A stretch of 38,446 nt of DNA from Verrucomicrobiota bacterium (GCA_028343845.1 JAOLZO010000024.1:1-38446); one strand, 5' to 3'. Counted from the stretch's first letter, positions 17,378-26,539 are shown. The notes: generated by a model not told the origin, from the sequence alone. Translations and numbers: made by a program.

Positions 17378-18745
17378 TTAAACCAAAAGGCTTGCGGGCC
17401 GCTCTAGCGTTTCTCCTAGCAACTTAAGAAAGCGGGCGGCTACAGCACCGTCAACCAGTCGGTGATCGCAGCTCAAACCCAGGGTCATCGTCTCGCCTGC
17501 CCGTAAATTACCTGATGAGTCCAGAACGGGTTTTTTAACGCTTGCGCCGATGGACAATATGGCGGCATTGGGCGGATTTATGATTCCACTGAAGAAATCA
17601 ATCCCAAACATGCCAAGATTTGTCACGGTAAAAGTCGATCCTGACATTTCGTCCGGGCTCAACTTTTTACCCCTGGCCTTCTCTATTAAAGATTTTGCTT
17701 CGAGCGAAAGGGTTATCAAATCAAGGGATTCTGCATTTCTAATGACCGGCGTGACCAAACCATCATCTACGGCAACCCCGAACGAAAGGTGAACGTTTCC
17801 GTGAAAGCGAATCTCTTTTTCCTCCCAGGAAGTGTTAATTTCAGGAATCCACTTAATGGTTTCGGCACATGCCTTCAGAATGATGTCATTCAAGGTTAAC
17901 TTGAGAGGTTGTTCATCCGGAGAGCAACGATTGGCCAACCTTTCGTTCATTGCTTCGCGAGCGAGGCGAAGGGGTTGTGAATCGATTTCCTTCTGGAGGT
18001 AAAAGTGTGGAATTGTATTTTTCGATTCAAGTAGCCGGCTAGCAATTATGGAACGCATTTTCGATACGGGAACCGATTGCTCTTTAAGATTCCCTAAGGA
18101 ACCGGCCTCCACCCGCGTCGAAACAACTTTTTCCTGCGAGTCGGAACTTGGGACGACGACGGCTTTTTCTGCAGGAGCCTGCACAAAGGACAAGACGTCT
18201 TTTTTTGTAATTCTGCCACTCGGGCCCGTACCGGTAACCTTGCTTAAATCGATTTTTTCTTCCAGGGCAATTTTTTTAGCAAGAGGTGAAGCAATGATGC
18301 GTTCGGAGGAGGAGGATTTAGCAGATGTCTCACCACCCTCTTCGCCATGGACCGTACCTGTCGTAGCAGGTGCCTCCCCACTCTCGTCTTCGGGCTGACT
18401 GTCGTCGGAGTTCTCTTCTTTCTCGGAAGCTGTTTCGCTCGGGGTTGTCACCCCCTCGTCCGCCTCTTCCCCGGTTGTTGCGGAAGGAAGATCTTCGACG
18501 GTTTCCCCTTCCTCCCCAACTGCAGCCAAAGGGCTACCTATGGGAACCTCTTCGCCTTCCCCGACAAAGATTTTCAAAAGAGTTCCATCATCAAAACACT
18601 CTAATTCCATGGTTGCCTTATCGGTTTCAATCTCAGCCAAGACATCTCCGTTGGAAATAGTATCACCTATCTTTTTGTGCCATTTGACAACCGTTCCGAC
18701 CGACATGGTGTCGCTCAATTTGGGCATTTCGATAATTGTAGCCAT
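17378..18745 (-). CDS. pdhC: Pyruvate dehydrogenase E2, dihydrolipoamide acetyltransferase
   Basis: Core of the pyruvate dehydrogenase complex; transfers the acetyl group from lipoamide to CoA. One lipoyl domain (1-80) carries the lipoylated Lys43 in IETDKATME. A very acidic Ser/Thr/Glu linker follows (81-148). The peripheral subunit-binding domain is at 150-188 (ASPLAKKIALEE, GPSGRITKKDV). The catalytic domain (about 225-455) ends with the active-site CDHRLVDGAVAARF, with His428 and Asp432. It is the last gene of pdhA-pdhB-pdhC, 18 bases after pdhB. No dihydrolipoamide dehydrogenase gene follows, so E3 must be encoded elsewhere. Confidence 0.96.
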   Translation of the reverse strand: MATIIEMPKLSDTMSVGTVVKWHKKIGDTISNGDVLAEIETDKATMELECFDDGTLLKIFVGEGEEVPIGSPLAAVGEEGETVEDLPSATTGEEADEGVTTPSETASEKEENSDDSQPEDESGEAPATTGTVHGEEGGETSAKSSSSERIIASPLAKKIALEEKIDLSKVTGTGPSGRITKKDVLSFVQAPAEKAVVVPSSDSQEKVVSTRVEAGSLGNLKEQSVPVSKMRSIIASRLLESKNTIPHFYLQKEIDSQPLRLAREAMNERLANRCSPDEQPLKLTLNDIILKACAETIKWIPEINTSWEEKEIRFHGNVHLSFGVAVDDGLVTPVIRNAESLDLITLSLEAKSLIEKARGKKLSPDEMSGSTFTVTNLGMFGIDFFSGIINPPNAAILSIGASVKKPVLDSSGNLRAGETMTLGLSCDHRLVDGAVAARFLKLLGETLERPASLLV

Positions 18746-18763
18746 GATGAAAATAAAAAAAGA

Positions 18764-19741
18764 TTAAAGAAGTTCCATTGCCTTTGCCAAAACACGATCA
18801 TGATCAGGAATCTGAAAGCTCTCGAGAGTCTTGCTGTATGCCTGAGGAACATCGATGGCGGAAACTCTTTTTACCGGTGCATCCAAATGGTCAAAGGCTT
18901 GATCCTGAATAATAAAGGCAATTTGTGCGTCAACACCGCAAAAGGGCTTGTTTTCTTCAACCAAAAGAACACGGTTTGTTTTTCGTACGGAAGAAAGAAT
19001 GGTCTCGACGTCCAGTGGCCTGATGGACCGAAGGTCGACCACTTCGACCGAAACGCGATGCTTTTCCTCGAGGGTTTCGGCAACCTGCAGAGCCGTGTGC
19101 ACAGATTTCCCATGGGCAATAATGGAAAGATCCTTGCCTTCCCGGATGACATTGGCCTTTCCTAGGGGAACCAAAAATTCGTCCTCTTCCGGAACCTCCC
19201 CTTGCAGGTTGTAAAGGATGGTGTTTTCCATCATGCATACCGGATCATTGTCCCGAATGGCCGACTTGAGCATGCCCTTGGCATCAGCGGGCGTAGCTGG
19301 GCAAATTACCTTTACTCCCGGTGTATTGGCCGCGAAATTCTCTGGTGTGTGGGAGTGGGTTGCCCCGACGTTAGTGCCTCCGTTTGCAGGCCCTCTAAAT
19401 ACGATAGGAACGTTAATCAACCCACCGGACATGTACCTGACGTTCGCCGCATTATTGAAAATTTGATCGAAAGCGACATAGCAGAAACTCCAGAACATAA
19501 ATTCTACGACCGGTCGCATGCCCATCATCGCGGCCCCGACGGCAAGCCCGGAAAAAGCAGCTTCGCTGATAGGGGTATCGATAATTCTATCTGGCCCGAA
19601 TTTTTCCAACATGCCCTCGGAAACCTTGTAAGAGCCCTTGAACTGGGCGACCTCCTCCCCCATAAGAACGACTTGATCATCTCGGGAAATTTCCTCTGCA
19701 AGCGCTTGATTGAGTGCTTCTCGATAAGTAATAGTGGCCAT
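18764..19741 (-). CDS. pdhB: Pyruvate dehydrogenase E1 beta subunit
   Basis: Pairs with the alpha subunit to form the thiamine-diphosphate-dependent decarboxylase. The 325-residue length is standard. Diagnostic segments are MGEEVAQFKGSYKVS with the cofactor-contacting Glu, DTPISEAAFSGLAVGAAM, and FRGPANGGTNVGATHSH. DLRSIRPLDVETI leads the C-terminal transketolase domain. It sits 21 bases after pdhA and 18 before pdhC in a tight operon. The GSYKVS and pyruvate-type loop, with the adjacent E2, favour pyruvate over branched-chain keto acids. Confidence 0.96.
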   Translation of the reverse strand: MATITYREALNQALAEEISRDDQVVLMGEEVAQFKGSYKVSEGMLEKFGPDRIIDTPISEAAFSGLAVGAAMMGMRPVVEFMFWSFCYVAFDQIFNNAANVRYMSGGLINVPIVFRGPANGGTNVGATHSHTPENFAANTPGVKVICPATPADAKGMLKSAIRDNDPVCMMENTILYNLQGEVPEEDEFLVPLGKANVIREGKDLSIIAHGKSVHTALQVAETLEEKHRVSVEVVDLRSIRPLDVETILSSVRKTNRVLLVEENKPFCGVDAQIAFIIQDQAFDHLDAPVKRVSAIDVPQAYSKTLESFQIPDHDRVLAKAMELL

Positions 19742-19762
19742 TGTAGAAGTGGTGAAAATTGA

Positions 19763-21037
19763 TCAAATGGTTTCGAAAAACATAGTGCCTGAGGATTTTT
19801 TTTCTTCCGGGTTGTCCGTTTCCCAATATACGTCGTCCATCAACTCCTCAGGTTCAGGAAACGGACTTGCTTGTGCAAACTCCGCTGAAGCCTCGGCTTC
19901 TTCCTTTGCCCGCTTGTCAATGTCCGCAGCCACCTCTTCTGTCAGATGACCTTCCTTCAGGAGCTTTTCCTTAAAAAGGCTTATGGGGTCCTTGCTTTTC
20001 TTATACTCCTCTATCTCTTCCTTGCTACGATAAGTTTGGTCTGGGTCAGCTACTGAATGACCTCGATATCGGTAGGTTATGATCTCGAGAACGGAAGGCC
20101 TGGATTCCGCATGCGCGCGCTCCAAGGCCTCGGAAATGGTATGACGGACCTCATAAAGATCATGACCGTGCGAAACAGACCATTCTATGTCAAAAGCATC
20201 ACCCCGGCGGGCTAGTGGCTCTCCGGCAGAGTGTCTGGCTTCGGCCGTACCCATGGAATAACCGTTGTTTTCTATTATGTAGATGACGGGAAGGTTCCAA
20301 AGAGAGGCCAAGTTAAGAGACTCGTAGAAAGGGCCCTGGTTGGTTGCGCCATCACCCATGAAGCATAGACAGGCCCCTTTTTTCTTGTTGAACTTAAGGG
20401 CATAAGCCATGCCCAGTCCAAGAGGGGTTTGCCCACCGACGATTCCGTGGCCACCCCAAAAATTTTTATCCGGAGCGAAAAAATGCATCGACCCTCCCTT
20501 GCCTTTCGAGCAACCGGTTTTCTTGCCGAAGAGTTCGGCCATACATTCGTCCATATCCATTCCAACGGCAAGCGCGTGGCCGTGATCACGATAGGCGGTG
20601 ATTACGTGATCGTCTTTGGACATGGCGGAAACCGAACCTACGGCAACGGCCTCTTGACCAATGTAAAGATGCAGAAACCCGCCGATGTGACCTTGTTGAT
20701 AGGCCCGCAAGGAGCGTTCCTCAAAACGCCTGATTCTGACCATTTGTTCATACAGTTCGATTTTAGAACCGGGAGACAGGTTTTGGTTGGCAGCCTTGTT
20801 GGCAAAAACATCCGATTCCTCCTCCTCACTCCCGACAACCTGTTCGGGTTCGTCTGGGGCGACAGAATCCTTGGGTTGTGAAACCGCCGCTGGGGTGTCG
20901 GGCTTGTCCTCAACAACCTCCGGAGCAGCACCATCACCCTCAACCGAACTTTCAGGTCCGCTTGGGTGTGTTGCATCCTTAGGTTTTGACGCCGTCTTTT
21001 CTTCGTCAAGATTGGTATCGTGATGTAATCCTTCCAT
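19763..21037 (-). CDS. pdhA: Pyruvate dehydrogenase E1 alpha subunit with long acidic N-terminal extension
   Basis: Binds thiamine diphosphate and catalyses pyruvate decarboxylation with PdhB. The conserved fold begins near residue 90 (LYEQMVRIRRFEERS). The TPP motif GDGATNQGPFYESLN near 235 and the loop YRYRGHSVADPDQTYR near 345-360 are as in pyruvate-type E1 alpha. Residues 1-85 are an unusual Pro/Glu/Asp/Ser-rich tail, likely disordered, that typical bacterial E1 alpha proteins lack. No other in-frame ATG exists before Met99, so the extension is probably real. Its composition resembles the acidic linker of the neighbouring E2. It is first of three pdh genes and lies 38 bases after a NUDIX gene on the same strand. 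Confidence 0.95.
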   Translation of the reverse strand: MEGLHHDTNLDEEKTASKPKDATHPSGPESSVEGDGAAPEVVEDKPDTPAAVSQPKDSVAPDEPEQVVGSEEEESDVFANKAANQNLSPGSKIELYEQMVRIRRFEERSLRAYQQGHIGGFLHLYIGQEAVAVGSVSAMSKDDHVITAYRDHGHALAVGMDMDECMAELFGKKTGCSKGKGGSMHFFAPDKNFWGGHGIVGGQTPLGLGMAYALKFNKKKGACLCFMGDGATNQGPFYESLNLASLWNLPVIYIIENNGYSMGTAEARHSAGEPLARRGDAFDIEWSVSHGHDLYEVRHTISEALERAHAESRPSVLEIITYRYRGHSVADPDQTYRSKEEIEEYKKSKDPISLFKEKLLKEGHLTEEVAADIDKRAKEEAEASAEFAQASPFPEPEELMDDVYWETDNPEEKKSSGTMFFETI

Positions 21038-21075
21038 AATTATCGATTGGAGTTTGGGTAAGGCTCATTATCCCC

Positions 21076-21564
21076 TTAGACGGGAAATTCTTCAATGCTT
21101 AATTTGGGTGAACCACTCGATCGACAATCGGCCCGAACCCCCCAAAAACCCATCTTTCGCTTGTCGAAAAAAGGCCATACAAGCTGATGGTCGCTAGGAG
21201 GAATCTTGAGCGTGGAAATAGCCTCACGCGGGAAAAAGCGAAAAATACCCTCCTCAATATCTTTTGGAAGACTTTGAATCACCCGAGTGCAATCAAAGAG
21301 AAACATAAGCCAGTTGGTGGTAGACTCGTAACTTTTCTCCGATACGTATCCGAATAGCGAAAGATCTTTGTCTTCCAGGGCAACCCCGGTTTCCTCAAGG
21401 GCCTCTCTCTTGGCGCATTCGTATGGGGATTCGCCATCCGACATGTTAAGTTTTCCGCCAGGCGGACTCCAAAAACCCTTATTGGGAGTCTTGTTGCGCT
21501 TGATCATGAGAATCTCATCCTTTGTGTTGCGAATGAAAAGTAAGCAAGATATCTTGAAGTCCAT
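21076..21564 (-). CDS. NUDIX hydrolase
   Basis: A 162-residue NUDIX pyrophosphohydrolase. The box runs from PPGGKLNMSDGE to REALEETGV near residues 33-57, with the metal-binding REALEE core intact. The spacing between the first Gly and Glu is two residues longer than the textbook box, as in some MutT-like proteins. The N-terminal ISCLLFIRNTKDEILMIKRN is the typical first strand pair. Its substrate (8-oxo-dGTP, other nucleotides, or another diphosphate) cannot be told. It is upstream of pdhA by 38 bases and may share its transcript, although no metabolic link is obvious. It is divergent from the pilus-like cluster. Confidence 0.85.
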   Translation of the reverse strand: MDFKISCLLFIRNTKDEILMIKRNKTPNKGFWSPPGGKLNMSDGESPYECAKREALEETGVALEDKDLSLFGYVSEKSYESTTNWLMFLFDCTRVIQSLPKDIEEGIFRFFPREAISTLKIPPSDHQLVWPFFDKRKMGFWGVRADCRSSGSPKLSIEEFPV

Positions 21565-21636
21565 AGAATTTAAGCTTGTTTAAATGAACTTTCTAGAGAA
21601 AGGATATACTTACTCCAAACCTTAACTTCTCTACCC

Positions 21637-22329
21637 ATGAAAATCCTAGCGTTAAAACTAATTCTATTCTTGCCCTTCGGTTTCTTCTGCCAGCTTTATT
21701 CGGCACCGGACGAATATGTTAAATTGACAGGCCCAACGGGAAAGAAAGTAACCATCGCGAAGGAGTCGGAAATGTGGATCAAGGCAACCGTACCTTTTGA
21801 AATAGTCTTACATCCCAAGCAGCAGGCTTATTCCAAAAGCAAACCGACCGGGTTATCTGACGTTATTAACTTGGAATTCATGAATAACATCAAAGTGAGG
21901 ATTTATCTCTGCTTTAGTAATGAATTCAAGAAGAAAGCCCTAAGAGGCGCTAAGTTATCGGATGCGCAGTACTATCAGTACTATAGTGCGGAAGTGGAAT
22001 ACCTTACGGTCAAAGTGGATAGGGATACCAAAAACGCCCACTTTCTTTTTCCCGCAGTTTTGGCGGAAAGGGATGGGTTCTATAAAGCCGGGTATGTGAA
22101 ATTAGTGGGATATGCAGTGGAAATTTTACAAAATGACGTGCCGTTTCAAATGACTGAGAATATATTTTTCGATAAATATCGTACGGTGGATATTCTCAAT
22201 AAGTTCAAGGCGCAAGCGGTGGAGAAGTCAGAATCAAACAAAGGACTTCTTCTGCCAGCCCATCTTGTCAGCCAAAATTATTTGGATCCCACTACTGTAG
22301 TCAAACAGAAGGCGGACTCAAAGTATTAA
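21637..22329 (+). CDS. Exported Amuc_1102-like protein, first gene of pilus-like cluster
   Basis: A 230-residue secreted protein with a signal peptide (MKILALKLILFLPFGFFCQ, cut near YSA). The mature part is predicted beta-rich (YVKLTGPTGKKVTIAKES, NIKVRIYLCF, KAGYVKLVGYAVEIL) and ends in a charged tail. I recognise it mainly by place and size: in Akkermansia, Amuc_1102 heads the same gene order (in the opposite numbering) before the PilM-like gene. Function is unknown; a periplasmic accessory role in pilus assembly is an inference. It starts the plus-strand run after a 72-base divergent gap from the NUDIX gene, so the cluster promoter should be there, though no good -35/-10 pair was found. 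The next gene starts 33 bases after its stop. Confidence 0.65.
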   Translation: MKILALKLILFLPFGFFCQLYSAPDEYVKLTGPTGKKVTIAKESEMWIKATVPFEIVLHPKQQAYSKSKPTGLSDVINLEFMNNIKVRIYLCFSNEFKKKALRGAKLSDAQYYQYYSAEVEYLTVKVDRDTKNAHFLFPAVLAERDGFYKAGYVKLVGYAVEILQNDVPFQMTENIFFDKYRTVDILNKFKAQAVEKSESNKGLLLPAHLVSQNYLDPTTVVKQKADSKY

Positions 22330-22362
22330 GGAAAACTTTCCTCACCCCAGCAACCCAAGCCA

Positions 22363-24129
22363 GTGTCGGATAAGAAGGAAATAATAATCAACTGCGGCAT
22401 ATCTCACGTATCCGCGGGGGTTTTCTCTCAGGATGGTGATAATATTCTGCTCGAACAGGTTGGACTTGAAACCCTGCGCTACGATTTATCCAATGAAGAA
22501 CAATGGCTGGATTGTTTCTCCACGGGACTTGAGAACCTGTGTGCCAAGGAGAATATAAAGGGAAATGCCCGGTTCATTTTTCCGGGTAGCCTCCTGTTGT
22601 CGAAAACCATAAGAGTCCCCCATGTAGAGGAGGAAAGGCAAAAGAAAATAGTTGCGTTTGAGCTTATGCAAAAAATGCCCGTGCCTTTGACCGACTTGAT
22701 ATGGGATTATCAGGTAATTGACGATGATGGGGTCGAGCAAGAAATTCTGGCATTTGCGGTTAAGCCCAAGGTTGCGGAAGATTTTTGCGAAAAAGTAATG
22801 GAAATCGGGCTAAATCCCGTGCAGATAACGCCAGCCCCGGTTTTGGATTACAATGCAATGCGAGCGTCCGGAATTGGGCAGGAAAGCGGGGAAACGCTTG
22901 TAGTGAACATCGGAGCCAAGTCCACCAACTTACTGTTTCTAAATCCAACGGGATTCCTTATCCGGCCGATTTCCATGGGTGGAAATTCTTTAACGCAAAA
23001 CATTTCCGATAACCTGGGAACGCAGTTTGAAAAAGCGGAAGAAGTAAAAAAGAATTACTTTTCCGGGGAAGTTGCCTTTTCGGCAGATGATCCAAGCGTT
23101 CAAACCCTGGAAAAATGCTCTAAGCAATTCCTTGCCCGACTAACCCAGGAAATCACTCGCTCAGTTGTAACCTACAAGCGACTGAAAAAAGGAAAATCCC
23201 CAACTAAAATGTATCTTGCCGGAAGGGGCGCGCTCTTAAACCAACTGCCAGAATATCTTAGCCAAAGCCAACGCTTGGCAGTTGACTATTTTGATCCACT
23301 CCAAGCGCTTGCTCTTTCAGATAAGGTGAGCCAGGAAATGCGTAGCCTGTTGCCGTTCATGCTGAGTGAACCAGTCGGTTTGGCCTCCTCGATATTCGCT
23401 CCTCCCGCAACGGATAATTCAGTACTTACAAAAACAATCAACCTGCTACCAGCGAGCAAGTTAACCAATCTTAATTTCAGGAAGAAGCAGCCATTGATTT
23501 TAGGTGCAGCCCTTCTGCTTTCACTGACACCGCTACCGAGCCTGTTGTCTGCCTATTTTCAATCCGGAGACTTGAACAAATCACTTGAAGCGCGCGAATC
23601 GCTGAACCGGGACCTGGCAAGTGACCTCGATGGACTCGAAGAGAAGGAAGAAAAGCTTAAATTTCTCCAGCACTTCAATACCGAAGTAGAAAAAAGAAAC
23701 CAAAAGTTTGAAAAACTAGGGAAAACTTGCTGGAACACGCAACACTTACTGAATTTACTTCAAGAATCATTAAACCATGAAGAAGTGACCGATACGTGGC
23801 TTGATGAATTTAGAATTACCAGCTCAACCGAACAGGGAACCCGAAGGGCGGCTGCCAACAAGAAGCAAACCGAGCAGGATAAAATCTTAATTCTTTCCGG
23901 CAGGTATTTGGTTCGACCAACAGTTAACGTCAAGACGGTGAGTTCTGAATCACTTGCCGATAACCTTATTCAATTGAATAGCGCCAAGCAAAAGGCACTA
24001 ACTAACTATCTTAGCACGCTGTCGATGATTAAAGAAATTAGACAAAAGAAATTTCAGACAAAAGAAAAGGGCGATCTCTTTAATAAGTATTATGTCTATT
24101 TTGAGTTCGAAATCATACTTGAAAACTAG
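22363..24129 (+). CDS. PilM-PilN fusion protein (Amuc_1101-like)
   Basis: A 588-residue protein joining two type IV pilus alignment components. Residues 1-350 are an actin-like PilM domain: ARFIFPGSLLLSKTIRVP, MPVPLTDLIWDYQ, the nucleotide loop VVNIGAKSTNLLFL (about 180-193) and MYLAGRGALLNQLP. At 357-363 the PilN signature INLLP appears, followed by a membrane helix (about 371-391) and a coiled, PilN-like periplasmic part with an alpha-beta fold. In proteobacteria PilM is cytoplasmic and binds the PilN N-terminus, so the fusion makes that contact permanent. The start is GTG at 22363 with no strong ribosome binding site. The next gene starts 9 bases after the stop. Confidence 0.85.
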   Translation: MSDKKEIIINCGISHVSAGVFSQDGDNILLEQVGLETLRYDLSNEEQWLDCFSTGLENLCAKENIKGNARFIFPGSLLLSKTIRVPHVEEERQKKIVAFELMQKMPVPLTDLIWDYQVIDDDGVEQEILAFAVKPKVAEDFCEKVMEIGLNPVQITPAPVLDYNAMRASGIGQESGETLVVNIGAKSTNLLFLNPTGFLIRPISMGGNSLTQNISDNLGTQFEKAEEVKKNYFSGEVAFSADDPSVQTLEKCSKQFLARLTQEITRSVVTYKRLKKGKSPTKMYLAGRGALLNQLPEYLSQSQRLAVDYFDPLQALALSDKVSQEMRSLLPFMLSEPVGLASSIFAPPATDNSVLTKTINLLPASKLTNLNFRKKQPLILGAALLLSLTPLPSLLSAYFQSGDLNKSLEARESLNRDLASDLDGLEEKEEKLKFLQHFNTEVEKRNQKFEKLGKTCWNTQHLLNLLQESLNHEEVTDTWLDEFRITSSTEQGTRRAAANKKQTEQDKILILSGRYLVRPTVNVKTVSSESLADNLIQLNSAKQKALTNYLSTLSMIKEIRQKKFQTKEKGDLFNKYYVYFEFEIILEN

Positions 24130-24137
24130 TTAAACGT

Positions 24138-25118
24138 GTGAACTTCATCAAAAATAACATAATCCTCGTGTCAGCACTTTTCGTTAGTGCAATAATTTTC
24201 ATTTGCCTGACAGTTTTTTCCTCGAGCTATTCGGCAGATAATAGAAAATTAATTTCAGATATAGAAAATACCCAAGATGAAATCAATGATCATAGAAATG
24301 AAATCTCACCATATGTAGGCCTTGACTTCGAGTTGAAAAATGCGCGTGAAGATTTAGAAAATCTTGCAATTCTTGAGCGCGAACAAAACAGGTTGTGGAA
24401 TAGCGTACTATTTGATGAAAATAACATATCGAACAATTGGAAGAACAAAGATTCTGAATCAGTAAACTCCACCCTGATTCGTCAATTCAGTCAGTTGCGC
24501 AAATTGTGCAAAGAAAAATATGTAATTTTACCAGGGCAGAACAATTCTTCCCCCTCTGTACCCTTTCTTGATAACACACCAAGTCCAACAATCGAATTTG
24601 GCTTTGGTTTTCGTGCATACGACGGAAATTGGCCAAATTTTAGTGAAGAGGAATCCCAGAAACTAGGGATTCAAATGGCTATTATTAAACAAATTGTTGA
24701 ATATCTTTCCAAATCAACAACGGCAAATCATCCCCTGTCTCTTGTTCGTATATCACGTGAATCTGTTGGACCTATCGATGAGCGCAACATTGGCGTAGAT
24801 AAGCTTGATTTGAGCCAATACAATAAAAAACTTCTCAAACCCCATAAAATAGTGAACAGCATGTGTTTTGAGATCATCTTTATCGGAAAGACTTCTAGCG
24901 CGAGAACCTTCATGAATCAATTAACTCCTCCCTATTTATTACGTGATTTCGTCGCTAATCGCGTCACCTCCAATAATTCTTCTAACTTACTAACCGGCCC
25001 CGCAGCTTTTACTTCACCAAATGTTGCAGTAGACCAGAATACCGAAGTTCCTATTGTTCAAGAGGTAAAATCAAAATATGTTTTTTCTTGTAGAATATGT
25101 TACCGAATTAGAACGTAA
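24138..25118 (+). CDS. Amuc_1100-like PilO-type membrane-anchored protein, apparently frameshifted at its 3' end
   Basis: The uninterrupted frame gives 326 residues. An N-terminal membrane helix (7-29) is followed by a coiled coil (about 34-85, KLISDIENTQDEINDHRNE) and an alpha-beta domain (about 145-290). This is the PilO-like architecture of Akkermansia Amuc_1100, which occupies the same place in its cluster. The last ten residues (FSCRICYRIRT end) look unnatural. A T6 run at 25081-25086 lies just there, and dropping one T opens a further 56 good codons ending at 25257, giving 372 residues and a 14-base overlap with the next GTG start. The interruption may be a sequencing error, a true mutation, phase variation or recoding. 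The start is GTG at 24138, 9 bases after the PilM-PilN stop. It is more A+T-rich than its neighbours. Confidence 0.8.
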   Translation: MNFIKNNIILVSALFVSAIIFICLTVFSSSYSADNRKLISDIENTQDEINDHRNEISPYVGLDFELKNAREDLENLAILEREQNRLWNSVLFDENNISNNWKNKDSESVNSTLIRQFSQLRKLCKEKYVILPGQNNSSPSVPFLDNTPSPTIEFGFGFRAYDGNWPNFSEEESQKLGIQMAIIKQIVEYLSKSTTANHPLSLVRISRESVGPIDERNIGVDKLDLSQYNKKLLKPHKIVNSMCFEIIFIGKTSSARTFMNQLTPPYLLRDFVANRVTSNNSSNLLTGPAAFTSPNVAVDQNTEVPIVQEVKSKYVFSCRICYRIRT

Positions 25119-25257
25119 CCACGAAAAATTTTTCAAGGATACACTTAATCGTGATTCAGTGGATCTTGATTCTTTAAAGAGCTTTCTTCAAAAATCAGGT
25201 CACTCCAAAATGGTCGACCCGCTCATTCAATTCATTAAGGACCGTGACGATTCTTAA
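25087..25257 (+). other. Out-of-frame continuation of the Amuc_1100-like gene
   Basis: Read from 25087 this gives 56 sense codons beginning LVEYVTELERNHEKF and ending IKDRDDS before TAA at 25255-25257. It has regular amphipathic helix character and no start codon suited to an independent gene. It joins the upstream frame if one T of the T6 run is removed. Confidence 0.7.
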
Positions 25258-26539
25258 GAACCATTACGAAAAGATATTCTTAGCCGTCAGTTTATTCTGT
25301 GCGACAGTCATCTCCTTGATATCTTTGCTTACAGCGCCAGAGTCAGTGGTTCAAGATGATACTACCGAACTCGATATGTTTTGGTTCGATAGTAACGATA
25401 ACGGAGAGCGGGTATTGGAATTTAGCAAGGAAACACACCTGAATCCTGGTGATACTCTCACCTTTGTGTCAAAAGAAGACGAAACCAGTTTTAAAACTGT
25501 AGAAATTGCACAAATTGTCCTGAGAAGCCGAGGTTCTTACACCCTTGAAATCGCTGGAAAAAAAATTGATGGCATACTTATGTCAAACAATGATCTTTTT
25601 CTAGATCGAACTTGGAAAAAATCAAAAACCGTTTTGGATTTCGTTCCTGATTCAGGACGACCCTCCCAAATACCTCTTTCCCAAGTTTCTTCCATAACTG
25701 GAAAAAAACAATTTATTTTTGATGACCCCATAGAGGAACTTGACCCAGACGAACATTTTTTATCGCTTTACCAAGGAATGAATGCTCAGGATTCAGATCA
25801 TAATGATACCAGGGTAGACCGGGTCCGCTGGACGACATCGGCCGAGGAATCCAATGAATCCATTTATGATCTTTTTACACCTCCCATTATTTACCTTGTT
25901 GATGGCAACTTAACTACCAAACTTCCCGAAAAGGAGGTAATTACCGTAGTAAAAACCGAAGAATTTGGTCTAACTTTGGATAATTTCCAACAAAAGCCCT
26001 ACCGCTTCCGCATGAAGGGCTTTACAAGTGAATTCCCCTTTTTCGAAGACTTGGATCCAGCCGACAAGGAAAAACGTCACAATACCAGAATTAAAATGGT
26101 TCCCGGGACGCCTTACAAGTCAAACTTGGACGGAAAAAAAGGCACCCCCTCACTGATTCCTACCACTGAAGACGATGTGGATAAACTTCTGATGGTAACA
26201 GTCTTCAGGGTGGACACCGTGCAGGACGAAAAGAGCGGGGGCGTTCGCCCGATTGGACGCGCAATGGTTAGGGATTTCAAGCTGGGTGGCAAAGTCTTTG
26301 AAATCAGGCATGGATGGCCTGAGGTTTTTGCGGGGGAAAACGAAATCATTTTGAATTATCGCCTTGAGGGCGCCGATGAAAAAATAGTCTTGTCCGACAA
26401 GGAAATCGGCAAAACCATTGAATTTGGTAGCAGAAAGTACTTGATCAAGGAAATAGATCTTAGTGACAAAAGTTTGCTAATTGAAAAACGAGGCCCGAGC
26501 CCGAATGATATACGCACGGAAAAACTAGTCCTTCCCTAA
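25244..26539 (+). CDS. Amuc_1099-like membrane-anchored protein of the pilus-like cluster
   Basis: A 431-residue protein with a short cytoplasmic start (TILKNHYEK), one membrane helix (about 10-30) and a large periplasmic part. That part has two beta-rich blocks, about 55-150 (LNPGDTLTFVSKEDET, VEIAQIVLRSRG) and about 335-425 (GKVFEIRHGWPEVF, IVLSDKEIGKTIEFG). The topology recalls PilP-like linkers between the inner-membrane complex and the secretin, but the sequence is not recognisably PilP. Order and size match Amuc_1099, between the PilO-like gene and the secretin. The start is GTG at 25244, inside the frameshifted tail of the upstream gene. After the stop the same frame stays open for 77 more codons. 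Confidence 0.7.
   Translation: MTILKNHYEKIFLAVSLFCATVISLISLLTAPESVVQDDTTELDMFWFDSNDNGERVLEFSKETHLNPGDTLTFVSKEDETSFKTVEIAQIVLRSRGSYTLEIAGKKIDGILMSNNDLFLDRTWKKSKTVLDFVPDSGRPSQIPLSQVSSITGKKQFIFDDPIEELDPDEHFLSLYQGMNAQDSDHNDTRVDRVRWTTSAEESNESIYDLFTPPIIYLVDGNLTTKLPEKEVITVVKTEEFGLTLDNFQQKPYRFRMKGFTSEFPFFEDLDPADKEKRHNTRIKMVPGTPYKSNLDGKKGTPSLIPTTEDDVDKLLMVTVFRVDTVQDEKSGGVRPIGRAMVRDFKLGGKVFEIRHGWPEVFAGENEIILNYRLEGADEKIVLSDKEIGKTIEFGSRKYLIKEIDLSDKSLLIEKRGPSPNDIRTEKLVLP

Noticed and set aside
19202-19762. 186-codon plus-strand frame opposite pdhB
   Set aside because: It is the antisense shadow of a fully conserved gene; its composition follows from the pdhB codons.
20429-20881. 150-codon plus-strand frame opposite pdhA
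   Set aside because: Antisense shadow of the conserved E1 alpha coding region.
25080-25090. Programmed frameshift signal in the Amuc_1100-like gene
   Set aside because: The change needed is +1 and no known +1 shift signal or following structure was recognised; indel or sequencing error is simpler. The frameshift itself is kept as a finding.
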